Source: Kitasatospora xanthocidica (GTDB lineage: Bacteria; Actinomycetota; Actinomycetes; Streptomycetales; Streptomycetaceae). From it: 64,000 nucleotides of DNA. Below are positions 7,566 through 16,092 of the stretch, piece by piece. The stretch is taken from NCBI RefSeq assembly GCF_014656195.1, contig NZ_BNBY01000030.1, positions 1 through 64,000 of the forward strand. The letters are read 5' to 3'. A model generated the notes under the pieces. That model had not been told where the DNA came from. It was given only the letters and a program-made list of their open reading frames with translations, and did no database searches. Every line of letters starts with the position of its first letter. The stretch's first letter is position 1. The translations under genes were made by a program, and so were the position numbers.

Positions 7566-8905
7566 CGGCGGAGGAACAGCGCCTCGGAGAGGGCCATCAG
7601 CTCCAGCTCCCGCGGGTCGACGCTCTCGTTGACCGCGTGGATCTGGGTGGTCGGCTCCTCGACACCGATCAGCACGATCTCGGCCTGCGGGTAGAGCGAG
7701 CGCAGCGTGTTGCAGAGCGGGATCGACCCGCCCTCGCCGGACGCGACCATCTCGGTGCCGAAGGCCTCCGCCATGGCCGCGCCCATCGCCTCGTACGCGG
7801 GGCCGGTGGTGTCGGCGCGGAACGCGGAACCGCAGCCCTGGCGCTCGACGGTGAGCTTGGCACCGAGCGGGACCCGCGCCTCCAGGTGGGCGATCAGCGC
7901 GTCCTGGGCGGCGGCGGAGTCCATGCCCGGCGGGACGCGCAGGCTGATCAGCGCCTTGGCGGCGGCCTGGACGGAGGAGGTGGCGCCGATCACCGGCGGG
8001 GCGTCGATGCCGAGGACGGTCACCGACGGGCGGGCCCAGAGGCGGTCGGCGATGGTGCCGGTGCCGGTCAGCGCGACGCCGTCGAGCACCTTCGCGTCGG
8101 CGCGGAACTGCTCCTCCGGGTACTGCACGCCCTCCCAGGTCTGGTCGGCGCTCAGCCTGGCGACCGTGACGTCGCCGTTCTCGTCGTGCAGCGAGGCCAG
8201 CATCCGGACCAGGGACTGCAGCGCGTCCGGGGCGGCGCCGCCGAACGCGCCGGAGTGCAGGTTCCCGGCCAGGGTGGTGACCGAGGCCTCGACCACCGTC
8301 ATGCCGCGCAGCGAGGCGGTCACCGTGGGCAGGCCGGGGGCGAAGTTGCCGGTGTCGCCGATGATGATCGCGTCGGCGGTGAGCAGCTCGGGGTGCGCCT
8401 CGGCGTACCGCTCCAGGCCGCCGGTGCCCTGCTCCTCCGAGCCCTCCACGATGATCTTCAGGCCGACCGGGTAGGCGTCCCCGTACACCTGGCGCAGCGC
8501 CCGCAGGGCGGTCAGGTGCATCAGGATGTTGCCCTTGCAGTCCGCGGCGCCGCGCCCGTACCAGCGGCCGTCACGCTCGGTCAGCTCGAAGGCGGGGCTG
8601 GACCAGCCGGCCTCGTCGAGCGGGGGCTGGACGTCGTAGTGCGAGTAGAGCAGGACGGTCGGCGCGCCCGCCGGGCCGGGCAGCTCGGCGTAGACGGACT
8701 GGGTGCCGTCCGGGGTGTCGAGCAGCTGGACGTTGGTCAGGCCCTCGGCGGCGAACGCGTCGGCGACCCAGCGCGCGGCCTTCTCGCACTCCTCGACCGG
8801 GAACTGGCGCGGGTCGGCGACCGACGGGAAGGCGACCAGCTCGGCGAGGTCGGTGCGGGCACGGTCCATCAGGGACCGGACGGCGTCGGCCAGGGGCTGT
8901 GACAT
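7541..8905 (-). CDS. M20/M28-type zinc dipeptidase
   Basis: A cytosolic metallopeptidase of 454 residues, the usual length for M20 dipeptidases of the CNDP/DapE-like branch. Metal ligands and catalytic residues are readable in order: H89 in YSHYDVQP with D91, bridging D122 in GRGAADCKG, the general-base pair E157/E158 in EGSEEQG, D184 in IIGDTGN, and the late His in TTQIHAVNESV. The dimerisation domain (about 190-310) contains LRGMTVVEA and NLHSGAFGG. The ATG start MSQPLADAV is favoured because the 84-codon extension upstream is Arg/Pro-rich and noncoding in character. The substrate (dipeptide or N-acylated amino acid) cannot be told. Confidence 0.92.
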   Translation of the reverse strand: MSQPLADAVRSLMDRARTDLAELVAFPSVADPRQFPVEECEKAARWVADAFAAEGLTNVQLLDTPDGTQSVYAELPGPAGAPTVLLYSHYDVQPPLDEAGWSSPAFELTERDGRWYGRGAADCKGNILMHLTALRALRQVYGDAYPVGLKIIVEGSEEQGTGGLERYAEAHPELLTADAIIIGDTGNFAPGLPTVTASLRGMTVVEASVTTLAGNLHSGAFGGAAPDALQSLVRMLASLHDENGDVTVARLSADQTWEGVQYPEEQFRADAKVLDGVALTGTGTIADRLWARPSVTVLGIDAPPVIGATSSVQAAAKALISLRVPPGMDSAAAQDALIAHLEARVPLGAKLTVERQGCGSAFRADTTGPAYEAMGAAMAEAFGTEMVASGEGGSIPLCNTLRSLYPQAEIVLIGVEEPTTQIHAVNESVDPRELELMALSEALFLRRYAELRSV

Positions 8906-9156
8906 CGGGGCTCCGAGGGGGTGGGGCCGCCCGTGGGGTGCCGCGGGCGGACGGAGTCGGTTGGGGTACCGCCGATCATAGGCGGGAGCGGAACCGGGAG
9001 CTCCGAGGGCCGGGCGCTCCGAGCCGGCCGGGCGGGCCGGGGGCCGGGGTCGGGCCGGGTGGCGCCGGGGGCAGGCGCGCGGTGTTCGGGTGGGCGCCGG
9101 ATGTTCAGGGCGCGCGGCGTCGGGTGGTGCGGCGTCCGGTGGGGCGGGCGGACGCA

Positions 9157-9162
9157 TAGGAT
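9157..9162 (+). promoter_or_regulatory. -10 box (TAGGAT) giving a probable leaderless transcript
   Basis: TAGGAT ends 8 nt before the GTG at 9171, and no Shine-Dalgarno sequence is present, so transcription probably begins at or next to the start codon. No clear -35 box is visible. Confidence 0.5.
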
Positions 9163-9170
9163 TGCTCGAC

Positions 9171-10433
9171 GTGAATGACTCCGGAAGCTCCGATTCCCGC
9201 AGCCCGCTCGACAGCCCGCTCGACGGGACGGCCTCGCCGCTCGACGACGCGGCCTCGCCGCCGGACGGCGTCTGGGACGTCGTGGTGGTCGGCGCCGGAC
9301 CGGCCGGCTCCTCGGCCGCTCACGCCGCCGCCGTCCAGGGCCGCCGGGTGCTGCTGCTCGACAAGGCCGAGCACCCCCGCTACAAGACCTGCGGCGGCGG
9401 CATCATCGGCCCGTCCCGGGACAGCCTGCCGCCGGACTTCCGGCTGCCGCTGCAGGACCGGGTGCACGCCGTCACCTTCGCGTACGACGGGCGGTACACC
9501 CGTACGAGGCGTTCTCAGCGGATGCTGTTCGGCCTGGTCAACCGGGACGAGTTCGACCTGCGCCTGGTGCAGGCGGCCAAGGCGGCCGGGGCGGTGCTGG
9601 TCACCGGAGTGACCGTCACCGGCGTCGAGCAGCGCGGCGGCGAGCACCGGACCGCGCTGGTGACGGCCGCCGACGGGCGCACCTTCGAGGCCCGCGCGGT
9701 GGTCGGCGCGGACGGCAGCGCGAGCCGGATCGCCCGGCACGTCGGCGTCACCTTCGACCAGATCGACCTCGGGCTGGAGGCGGAGATCCCGGTGCCGCCG
9801 CAGGTCGCGGCCGACTGGGCCGGCCGGATCCACCTCGACTGGGGCCCGCTGCCCGGCAGTTACGGCTGGGTGTTCCCGAAGACCGAGACCAGCAGCCTGA
9901 CCGTCGGCGTCATCTCGGCGCGCGGCGACGGCGAGCGGACCAAGCAGTACCTCGCCGACTACATCCGGCGGCTGGGCCTGTCCGGCTTCACCCCCAGCGT
10001 CGAGTCCGGACACCTGACCCGCTGCCGGGCCGAGGACTCGCCGCTCTCCCGCGGCCGGGTGCTGGTCGCCGGCGACGCGGCCGGACTGCTGGAGCCGTGG
10101 ACCCGCGAGGGCATCTCGTACGCGCTGCGCTCGGGCCGGCTGGCCGGTGAGTGGGCGGTGCAGGTCGCCGAGGCGGGCAACGCGGCGGCGGTGCGACGCG
10201 AGGCGCTGAACTACGCGTTCGCGGTGAAGGCCGGGCTGGGCGTGGAGATGCGCGCGGGCAAGCAGCTGCTGAACGCCTTCGAGCGGCGGCCGTACCTGTT
10301 CCACGCCGCGGTCTGCCTGGTGCCGGCCGCCTGGCGGGCCTTCGCGCGGAACACCCAGGGGCACACCACCTTCTCCCAGGTGCTGCGGCAGAACCGGGCG
10401 GCGCGGAAGCTGACGTCGATGGCGGCGCGGTAG
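9171..10433 (+). CDS. Geranylgeranyl-reductase-family FAD-dependent oxidoreductase
   Basis: A flavoprotein of 420 residues. The N-terminal dinucleotide-binding motif is VVVGAGPAGSSAA (G41-G46 core), followed by the family motif KTCGGGI, an NRDEFD segment, VVGADGSAS, and VAGDAAGLLEPWTREGISYALRSG near 290-315. Members reduce isoprenoid double bonds, for example in menaquinone side chains or lipids, or act as related monooxygenase-like flavoproteins. The GTG start follows a -10 box at leaderless spacing; residues 2-33 are a Ser/Asp/Pro-rich tail that may be dispensable. The gene is alone between the M20 peptidase and a convergent chitinase. The exact substrate is not known. Confidence 0.88.
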   Translation: MNDSGSSDSRSPLDSPLDGTASPLDDAASPPDGVWDVVVVGAGPAGSSAAHAAAVQGRRVLLLDKAEHPRYKTCGGGIIGPSRDSLPPDFRLPLQDRVHAVTFAYDGRYTRTRRSQRMLFGLVNRDEFDLRLVQAAKAAGAVLVTGVTVTGVEQRGGEHRTALVTAADGRTFEARAVVGADGSASRIARHVGVTFDQIDLGLEAEIPVPPQVAADWAGRIHLDWGPLPGSYGWVFPKTETSSLTVGVISARGDGERTKQYLADYIRRLGLSGFTPSVESGHLTRCRAEDSPLSRGRVLVAGDAAGLLEPWTREGISYALRSGRLAGEWAVQVAEAGNAAAVRREALNYAFAVKAGLGVEMRAGKQLLNAFERRPYLFHAAVCLVPAAWRAFARNTQGHTTFSQVLRQNRAARKLTSMAAR

Positions 10434-10446
10434 GGCGGTCGTACCC

Positions 10447-10494
10447 GCGCGGGGCCGGTGACCCTCCGGTTCGGGAGGGCCGCCGGCCCCGCGC
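10447..10494. terminator. Bidirectional hairpin terminator between convergent genes
   Basis: GCGCGGGGCCGG (10447-10458) pairs with CCGGCCCCGCGC (10483-10494), with a second inner stem CCCTCC/GGAGGG. It lies between the reductase stop (10433) and the chitinase stop (10522). Confidence 0.75.
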
Positions 10495-10521
10495 GCTTCC
10501 GCAACCAGACGGCGGGAGCGG

Positions 10522-12843
10522 CTACTTGAGGCCGGTGTCGAGCGCGGACATGAGCGTGCCGGACGGGGTGTCGCCGGACATCTCCCAGATCATGCCGCCG
10601 AGCAGGTTCTTCGACTTGAGGTAGGCCGTCTTCTGGGCGATCGACCAGGCGTCGTCGAAGGTCCACCACTGCCCGCCGGCCCCCGTGTAGCCGTACGTCG
10701 CAACGGACTTGGGGTCGTGGTAGACGGTGAGGCCGGGGACGCCGGTGATCAGGTTCTGGTACCCGCGGGTGCCGGCCTCCTCGGCGAACTGGCCCGGCGC
10801 GGCACCGGTCGCGGACTGCCAGACGCCCTTCGCGCCGCCGTCCGCCACGCCCTGCCAGCCGCGCCCGTAGAACGGGAAGCCGATGGTCAGCTTGCGCGGG
10901 TTGACCCCGGCGCCGAGGTAGGCCTGGACGGCCGCGTCCACGCTGAAGTGGAAGCCGTACGGGTCGTTCGGGTCCTGGTACAGGTTGCCGGCGTGGCCGG
11001 TGCGGTTCGGTTCCCAGGAGTTGTCGCTGCCCGAACCGTGGAAGTCGTAGCCCTGGACGTTGGCGATGTCCAGCGAGCCGAAGATCCTGCCCACGTCCCA
11101 GCCGGCGGCGACCTTCGCCGGATCGGCCGGGGTGAAGGCGGTGAGCAGCTTGTGCGAGCCGCCCAACGCGTCGAGCTGCTTGCGGAATTCGGTCAGCAGC
11201 AGGGTCAGGTTGTCCTTGTCGCCGGCGCTCCAGTGGTTGCCGGCGTGACCGTCGGCGGAGCCGGGCCACTCCCAGTCGAGGTCGATGCCGTCGAAGATCC
11301 CGGCGGCCACGCCGTCGCCGCCGGCGCCGTTGTAGACCGGCAGGTTGCCCTTGATCCAGGTGTCCACGCAGGACTTGACGAACTTCCGGCGGGAGGCGTC
11401 GGTGGCGGCGACGTCGGAGAAGTACTTGGAGTACGTCCAGCCGCCGAGTGAGACGACCACCTTCAGGTTCGGGTGCTTGGCCTTGAGCTTCTTCAACTGG
11501 TTGAGGTTGCCGCGGAGTTTGCCCCAGCCGTCGTCGGCCACGCCGTCCACCGACTGGTCGGCGCTCATCGGGCGGGCGTAGTCGGCGTCGGCGTCACCGG
11601 CTCCGGTGCCCTGGTCCGGGTCCTGCGGGTTGGCGGTGGTGCCCTTGGTGACGCCCGCGAGGCAGGTCAGGTTGACCGGATCGATGTTCTCGAAGGCGTA
11701 GTTGACGATGTCGAGCTTGGCGGCGCTGCCCGAGGTCTCCAGGTTCTTGACGAAGTACTGGCGGCCGTAGATGCCCCACTGGACGAAGTACCCGACCCGG
11801 GCGTACTTCCCGGCGCCGACCAGGTCCGAGGTGGTCACGGTGAGCGGCGCCGAGGCGGGCGAGGCGTTGTCGGCGGCGTCGCGGGCCTTCACGGTGAACG
11901 TGTAGGCGGTGGACGGCGAGAGGCTGCCGACGGTCGCGGCCAGGGCCTTGCCGGTGACCGTCGTCACCAGGGCACCGCCCTGGTAGACGTCGTACGCGGC
12001 GACCCGGACGTTGTCGGTCGCGGCGTTCCAGGCGAGCGAGACGTCCGTCGAACCGACCGCGGTGGTACGGAGGTTGGCCGGCGCGGTGGGCGGGACGGTG
12101 TCCGTGGCCGGGTCGAAGGTGGCGGCGGTGACGGGCGCGCTGAGCGGACCGGTGTTGCCACGGCTGTCCCTGGCCCGGACGGTCAGGGTGTACGAGGTGG
12201 CCGGGGTGAGGCCGGTGACCAGGGCGCTGGTGGCCGGGCCGGACGCGAGGACGGTGCCGCCGCTGCCGCCGTTGCCGCCGTCCAGGACGTCGTAGGAGGT
12301 GACCGGGAAGTCGCCGCCGGTGGCGGCCGGCCAGCTCAGGGCGAGGGTGTGCGCGGTGGACTCGGTGACCGTCGGGGCGCCCGGCGCGGACGGCGGGACG
12401 TCGGGGGTGCCGTCGCACTTGTCGCCGTTGATCCGGCAGTTGAGCGGGGTGGCGGCCGGGCCGCTGCCGACGAACCAGAAGCTGTACGGCTCGGTGGTGC
12501 CATGGGCGTTGACGGTGGAGTTGTAGAACGCGGCGACCACGCTGACGTGCCGGCCGCTGATGGTGGCGGTGCCGTTGTAGCTGTTTCCGATGGTGACGCC
12601 GGCCGGGAGGTCGAACTCCAGGGTCCAGCCGGAGACTGCGGCCGCGGTGTCGTTGTGGACGATGTAGGTGCCTTGCCACCAGGAGCCGTTGTCGGCGGTG
12701 GTGAAGGCGGCGGTGAGCTTCCCGGCGGCGTTCGCCGGGGTGGCCAGCGCGGTGAGCGCGGCGAGAGGGAGGAGCAGGACGCTGAGCAGTGCGAGCAGTC
12801 TGCTGCGCATGCGTGGGCGTCCGGCCCGGGATCGAGCGGACAT
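10522..12843 (-). CDS. Secreted chitinase: CBM2, two FnIII domains, GH18
   Basis: An extracellular endo-type chitinase of about 773 residues. In order: a signal peptide with a twin-Arg-rich n-region and long hydrophobic core ending ATPANAAG (about 1-40); a CBM2-like cellulose/chitin-binding module (41-138) rich in Trp with a CRINGDKC pair; two fibronectin type III domains (about 152-245 and 252-340); then a GH18 catalytic domain (346-773). The catalytic DxxDxDxE motif is complete as DGIDLDWE, acid E525, with a SLGGW motif near 465 and WEMSGD near the end. The start at 12843 is preceded by AGGGAGAA; an internal ATG at 12810 would shorten the n-region. Upstream DasR-like repeats fit chitin-responsive control. 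Confidence 0.93.
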   Translation of the reverse strand: MSARSRAGRPRMRSRLLALLSVLLLPLAALTALATPANAAGKLTAAFTTADNGSWWQGTYIVHNDTAAAVSGWTLEFDLPAGVTIGNSYNGTATISGRHVSVVAAFYNSTVNAHGTTEPYSFWFVGSGPAATPLNCRINGDKCDGTPDVPPSAPGAPTVTESTAHTLALSWPAATGGDFPVTSYDVLDGGNGGSGGTVLASGPATSALVTGLTPATSYTLTVRARDSRGNTGPLSAPVTAATFDPATDTVPPTAPANLRTTAVGSTDVSLAWNAATDNVRVAAYDVYQGGALVTTVTGKALAATVGSLSPSTAYTFTVKARDAADNASPASAPLTVTTSDLVGAGKYARVGYFVQWGIYGRQYFVKNLETSGSAAKLDIVNYAFENIDPVNLTCLAGVTKGTTANPQDPDQGTGAGDADADYARPMSADQSVDGVADDGWGKLRGNLNQLKKLKAKHPNLKVVVSLGGWTYSKYFSDVAATDASRRKFVKSCVDTWIKGNLPVYNGAGGDGVAAGIFDGIDLDWEWPGSADGHAGNHWSAGDKDNLTLLLTEFRKQLDALGGSHKLLTAFTPADPAKVAAGWDVGRIFGSLDIANVQGYDFHGSGSDNSWEPNRTGHAGNLYQDPNDPYGFHFSVDAAVQAYLGAGVNPRKLTIGFPFYGRGWQGVADGGAKGVWQSATGAAPGQFAEEAGTRGYQNLITGVPGLTVYHDPKSVATYGYTGAGGQWWTFDDAWSIAQKTAYLKSKNLLGGMIWEMSGDTPSGTLMSALDTGLK

Positions 12844-12942
12844 GGTTCTCCCTGTGGCTGTGGGGGTGGAACAGGGGGACGTAGAACCGGGGTTGATCCG
12901 TGCACGACCGGTGCCCGCGCCGTGGGGGGCGGGGGCATGGGC

Positions 12943-12984
12943 ACTGTAGGAGGACTGGACCAATGCGTCAACAGGTCTGTACCA
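12943..12984 (-). promoter_or_regulatory. Chitinase promoter with two 12-bp DasR-like direct repeats
   Basis: On the minus strand: TGGTACAGACCT (12973-12984), then TTGACG (-35, 12966-12971), TGGTCCAGTCCT (12951-12962) and TACAGT (-10, 12943-12948), with a 17-bp spacer. The two 12-mers are 22 bp apart and flank or overlap the -35 and spacer. This matches the paired repeats known before Streptomyces chitinase genes and the DasR element (consensus close to TGGTCTAGACCA). Confidence 0.8.
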
Positions 12985-13025
12985 CTGGAGAGTTGGGCGG
13001 GTCGGGTGTTCGGTCGGCCCGCCCG

Positions 13026-14012
13026 CTATCCGTTCGCGCCCGTCAGCTCGTCCCCGAGCGGGCTGCGCAGGTACAGCACCGAGCGGCCGTGCCGGGCCCG
13101 GGTGACCAGGCCGGTGGCGGCGAGGACGGACAGGTGCTGGCTGACCGCGCCCGGGGTGACGCCCAGCCGGTAGGCGAGGTCGGTGGTGGAGGCGGGCTCC
13201 GCCAGCAGCGCCAGCAGCCGGGCCTTCGGCGCGCCGACCAGGGCCTCCACCGCCCGCGCCGGCACCGGGGCGCCCCGGCCGGCCATCCCCGCCTGCCCGC
13301 GTGCCGGGTAACTGATCTGCGGTGCGCGCTCGTTGCTGATCATCGTGATCGCGCCGCGGACGAAGAAGGTCGGACACAGCACCAGGCCGCGCCCGTCCAC
13401 CGCCGTCTCGACGTCCCCGCCCGTCCAGTGCCGGTTGATCGACAGCGCGCCGTTCTCCCAGCGGAGCCGGTGGTCCAGGTCGGCGAACAGGGCCGCCGCG
13501 CCGTGGTGGGCGAGCAGCCGGGCGCGGTAGACCAGGTCGGCCTCCAGGGTGGCGCGGGCCTGCGGCCACCAGGTGGGCGCGAGGCACGCCTCCCAGTACT
13601 CCTCCAGTGCGTCGGCGATCCGCGCCAGCAGCTGTTCCGGATCGGCGAGACCTGCCTGCAGCGTGGCGGGCAGCGGCTGGCCGTGCGGGAGGAAGGTCAG
13701 CTCCAGTTCGGGGCGCAGTTGCTCCGGCGGCAGTGCGCGGACGGCGGCGAGCTCGGAGCGGAACTCGGGGGAGGGGGAGACCGGTCGGGGGGTCAGGAAG
13801 TCGGGGACCCAGCGGTTCTGGGCGACGAGGGAGAGCAGCAGGCGGGAGTCCAGCCGCTCGAAGGCGGGCCGGAGCCGCTCGAAGGCCCCGCTCTGCAGGT
13901 GGTAGACGCCGGGGTGGGTCCACATCCGCAGGCTGAGCACGGCCTCGTGGATCGGGGAGACGGCGAACCAGGTGCTGGCGAGGTCGGCCAGGCGGAGCGT
14001 GTACCGGTGCAC
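13026..14012 (-). CDS. ArsR-type winged-helix regulator with N-terminal DUF5937-like domain
   Basis: A transcriptional regulator of 328 residues. The DNA-binding part is C-terminal, unusual for ArsR: about residues 265-317 carry LLALLAEPASTTDLAYRLG-VTPGAVSQHLSVLAATGLV with a wing RHGRSVLYLRS. The first 240 residues form a large, Trp- and Leu-rich sensory region of the kind found in streptomycete ArsR-like regulators. No metal-binding ELCVCD motif is present, so a small organic ligand is more likely than a metal. The GTG start faces an MFS exporter gene across 111 bp that contain a near-perfect palindrome, so the pair is very probably a repressor and its target. Confidence 0.85.
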   Translation of the reverse strand: MHRYTLRLADLASTWFAVSPIHEAVLSLRMWTHPGVYHLQSGAFERLRPAFERLDSRLLLSLVAQNRWVPDFLTPRPVSPSPEFRSELAAVRALPPEQLRPELELTFLPHGQPLPATLQAGLADPEQLLARIADALEEYWEACLAPTWWPQARATLEADLVYRARLLAHHGAAALFADLDHRLRWENGALSINRHWTGGDVETAVDGRGLVLCPTFFVRGAITMISNERAPQISYPARGQAGMAGRGAPVPARAVEALVGAPKARLLALLAEPASTTDLAYRLGVTPGAVSQHLSVLAATGLVTRARHGRSVLYLRSPLGDELTGANG

Positions 14013-14051
14013 GGGCGTCCTTCTGCTGGGATCCGGCCGGAGGAGGGGAGT

Positions 14052-14085
14052 CCTTTGGGCTCAGGATTTAGCCAGAGCCTAAAGG
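14052..14085. promoter_or_regulatory. Palindromic operator between ArsR-type regulator and MFS exporter
   Basis: CCTTTGGGCTC (14052-14062) and GAGCCTAAAGG (14075-14085) form 11-bp arms with one mismatch. An additional TTTAGCC half-site sits in the 12-bp centre, so TTTAG/CTAAA can also pair with closer spacing. It is the only such structure in the divergent gap. Confidence 0.7.
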
Positions 14086-14123
14086 AATACCCGCACCGCT
14101 CCGCCGGGCGGTGGGATCTTCGT

Positions 14124-15617
14124 ATGACCACCTCGACGGCGGAGTCCTCCGCACCTTCCCCTGCCATGCCCGAAAGCGGATCCGAGAAGCCGGCTGCGCC
14201 CGAGAGCCGGACTGCCTCCGAGGGTCCGGCGGCGCCCGAGGGCCCGGCTGTTCCCGAGGGCCCGGCGGCGCCCGTCGACCCGTCCGGTACCGGCGCCGCC
14301 GCCGCCCTGCGGCGCCGGCTCCACCCCGACCCGACGGTCCGCCGGCTGGCCGGGATCACCCTGGTCAACACGGTGGGCAACGGCCTGTCCCTCTCCGTCG
14401 CGGTGCTGTTCTTCACCCGGGTCCTCGGCCTGAGCGCCGCCCAGCTGGGCCTCGGGCTGACCGCCGCCGGACTGTGCGGGGTCATCGCGAGCGTGCCGGC
14501 CGGCCGGGCCGCGGACCGCTGGGGCGCCCGGCGGGTCCTGGTGGTGCTGGTGTCGGTGCAGGCGGTTGCCACGGCCGGGTACGTGCTGGTGCACAGCTAC
14601 CCGGCGTTCGTCGCGCTGGCCTGCCTGGTCTCCGCCGTGGACCGGGGCTCCGCCGCCGTCCGCAACGCGCTCTACGCCGAGGTGCTGCCCGCCGACCGGC
14701 GGGTGGCGGGCCGGGCCCACCTGCGGGTGGTCACCAACATCGGGATCTGCCTGGGTACGGCGCTGGGCGCGATCGCGCTCCAACTGGACACCAGGCCGGT
14801 CTACCTGACGGCGATCCTGGCCGACGCCGTCTCCTTCGCGGCCGTCGCCGTGCTGTTCCACCGCCTCTCCGTCCCGCCGCGCCCCTCGACCGCGGTCCGG
14901 TCCTCGACTTCGGTCCGGTCCTCGGCCGCGGGCGGACCGACGGCGAAGACCGGCGTGGCCGACCCGTCGGACCCCGCGGGCAAGGGCGTCAAGCAGGGAC
15001 GGCGGCGGAACCCGGCGCTGCGGGACGGTCCGTTCCTGGCCGTGACGGTGCTGAACGCCGTGCTGTGCCTCCAGTTCGCCGTCCTCGAGGTCGGCGTGCC
15101 GCTCTGGATCGTGCAGGAGACCGAGGCGCCGCGGATCACCGTCGCGGGCACCCTGGTCGTCAACACCCTGCTGGTGATCACCCTGCAGATGCGGGCCACC
15201 CGGGGCACCGAGGAGCGCGCGGGGGCAGCCCGGGCCTGCGGACGTGCCGGTCTGGTGCTCGCCGCCTCCTGCCTGGTGATCTCGGTGGCACCCGGTCTGC
15301 CCTCGGTCCTCGCGGCCGCGGTGGTGCTCGGCGGCGTCATGCTGCAGTCGCTCGGCGAGGTCACCGCCCAGGCGGGCGGCTGGTCGCTCAGCTACGACCT
15401 CGCGGGCGAGCGTGACCACGGCGCCTACCAGGGCGTGTTCAACGCGGGCACGGCGGCGGCGCTGATGGCCGGCCCGGCGCTGGTCAGCACCGCGGTGATC
15501 GGGTACGGCACGGCCGGCTGGGTCGTCCTGGGCGCGCTGCTGGCGGCAGCGGGCCTGGGGATGCGCCCCGTCGTCCGGTGGGCCGGGCGACGGGACGCGA
15601 GCCTCGGGGCGGCGTGA
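14124..15617 (+). CDS. MFS transporter, probable drug exporter
   Basis: A membrane protein of 497 residues with about 12 hydrophobic segments and the MFS loop-2/3 motif AGRAADRWGARR (near 133-144). The first 65 residues are an unusual cytoplasmic tail of Ala-Pro-Glu-Ser-Gly repeats (EGPAAPEG, EGPAVPEG, EGPAAPVD). A disordered Ser/Thr-rich loop (about 250-290) links the two six-helix halves. The ATG at 14124 lies 38 nt past the operator; the ribosome site is weak (GTGGGAT). Divergence from an ArsR-type regulator and the shared palindrome suggest an inducible efflux pump. The gene ends 7 bp from the convergent RidA gene. Confidence 0.85.
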   Translation: MTTSTAESSAPSPAMPESGSEKPAAPESRTASEGPAAPEGPAVPEGPAAPVDPSGTGAAAALRRRLHPDPTVRRLAGITLVNTVGNGLSLSVAVLFFTRVLGLSAAQLGLGLTAAGLCGVIASVPAGRAADRWGARRVLVVLVSVQAVATAGYVLVHSYPAFVALACLVSAVDRGSAAVRNALYAEVLPADRRVAGRAHLRVVTNIGICLGTALGAIALQLDTRPVYLTAILADAVSFAAVAVLFHRLSVPPRPSTAVRSSTSVRSSAAGGPTAKTGVADPSDPAGKGVKQGRRRNPALRDGPFLAVTVLNAVLCLQFAVLEVGVPLWIVQETEAPRITVAGTLVVNTLLVITLQMRATRGTEERAGAARACGRAGLVLAASCLVISVAPGLPSVLAAAVVLGGVMLQSLGEVTAQAGGWSLSYDLAGERDHGAYQGVFNAGTAAALMAGPALVSTAVIGYGTAGWVVLGALLAAAGLGMRPVVRWAGRRDASLGAA

Positions 15618-15624
15618 ACCCCGG

Positions 15625-16029
15625 CTACTCGGGGACCACCGCCAGGGCCTCGATCTCGATCAGCACCTCCGGCCGGAACAGCGCCACCACCTGCATCGCG
15701 GAGGCGGCCGGCAGCGGCAGGGAGCCCAGGTACTCGTCGCGGGCCTCCCGGACGGCCGGGAGGTAGGCGATGTCGGTCATGAAGAAGGTGAACTTCACGA
15801 CGTGCTCGAAGCCGGCCCCGGCGGCGGCCAGGCACCGGCGCAGGTTCTCGAACACCTGCCGCGCCTGAGCCTTCGGGTCGTCCACGCCGACCAGGTTCCG
15901 CTGCTCGTCGAAGGCGACCTGACCGGACACCTGGACCAGCCGGCCGGTGCCGGTGACGACCTGGGTGTAGCCGGTGCCGGGCGCGACGCCGGGCGGCTCG
16001 GTGATGTGGGTGAGGTGAGAGGTGGTCAT
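15625..16029 (-). CDS. RidA/YjgF-family protein
   Basis: A protein of 134 residues of the Rid (YjgF/YER057c/UK114) family. RidA hydrolyses reactive enamine/imine intermediates made by PLP enzymes; many paralogues have other or unknown roles. Visible landmarks are YTQVVTGTGRLVQVSGQVAFD, the long helix QARQVFENLRRCLAAAGAGFEHVVKFTFFMTDIAYLP, and a C-terminal PEVLIEIEALAVVPE. The position where RidA proper has the key Arg (in R-x-C/A-V context) reads ASAMQVVALFRPEVLIEIE, so the canonical active-site Arg is displaced and it may belong to an Rid2-7 subgroup. It is a single gene, convergent with the MFS gene. Confidence 0.85.
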   Translation of the reverse strand: MTTSHLTHITEPPGVAPGTGYTQVVTGTGRLVQVSGQVAFDEQRNLVGVDDPKAQARQVFENLRRCLAAAGAGFEHVVKFTFFMTDIAYLPAVREARDEYLGSLPLPAASAMQVVALFRPEVLIEIEALAVVPE

Positions 16030-16092
16030 GGCGCGGATCCTCGGCCATGATCCGCCGGCACCGCAAGACCCGGCCCCGTACGGCCGACCCGC

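Noticed and set aside
9105..10364. 419-residue minus-strand frame opposite the geranylgeranyl-reductase-like gene
   Set aside because: It is the complement of a clear flavoprotein gene; its composition (Arg/Gly/Val/His-rich) is typical of antisense frames in GC-rich DNA.
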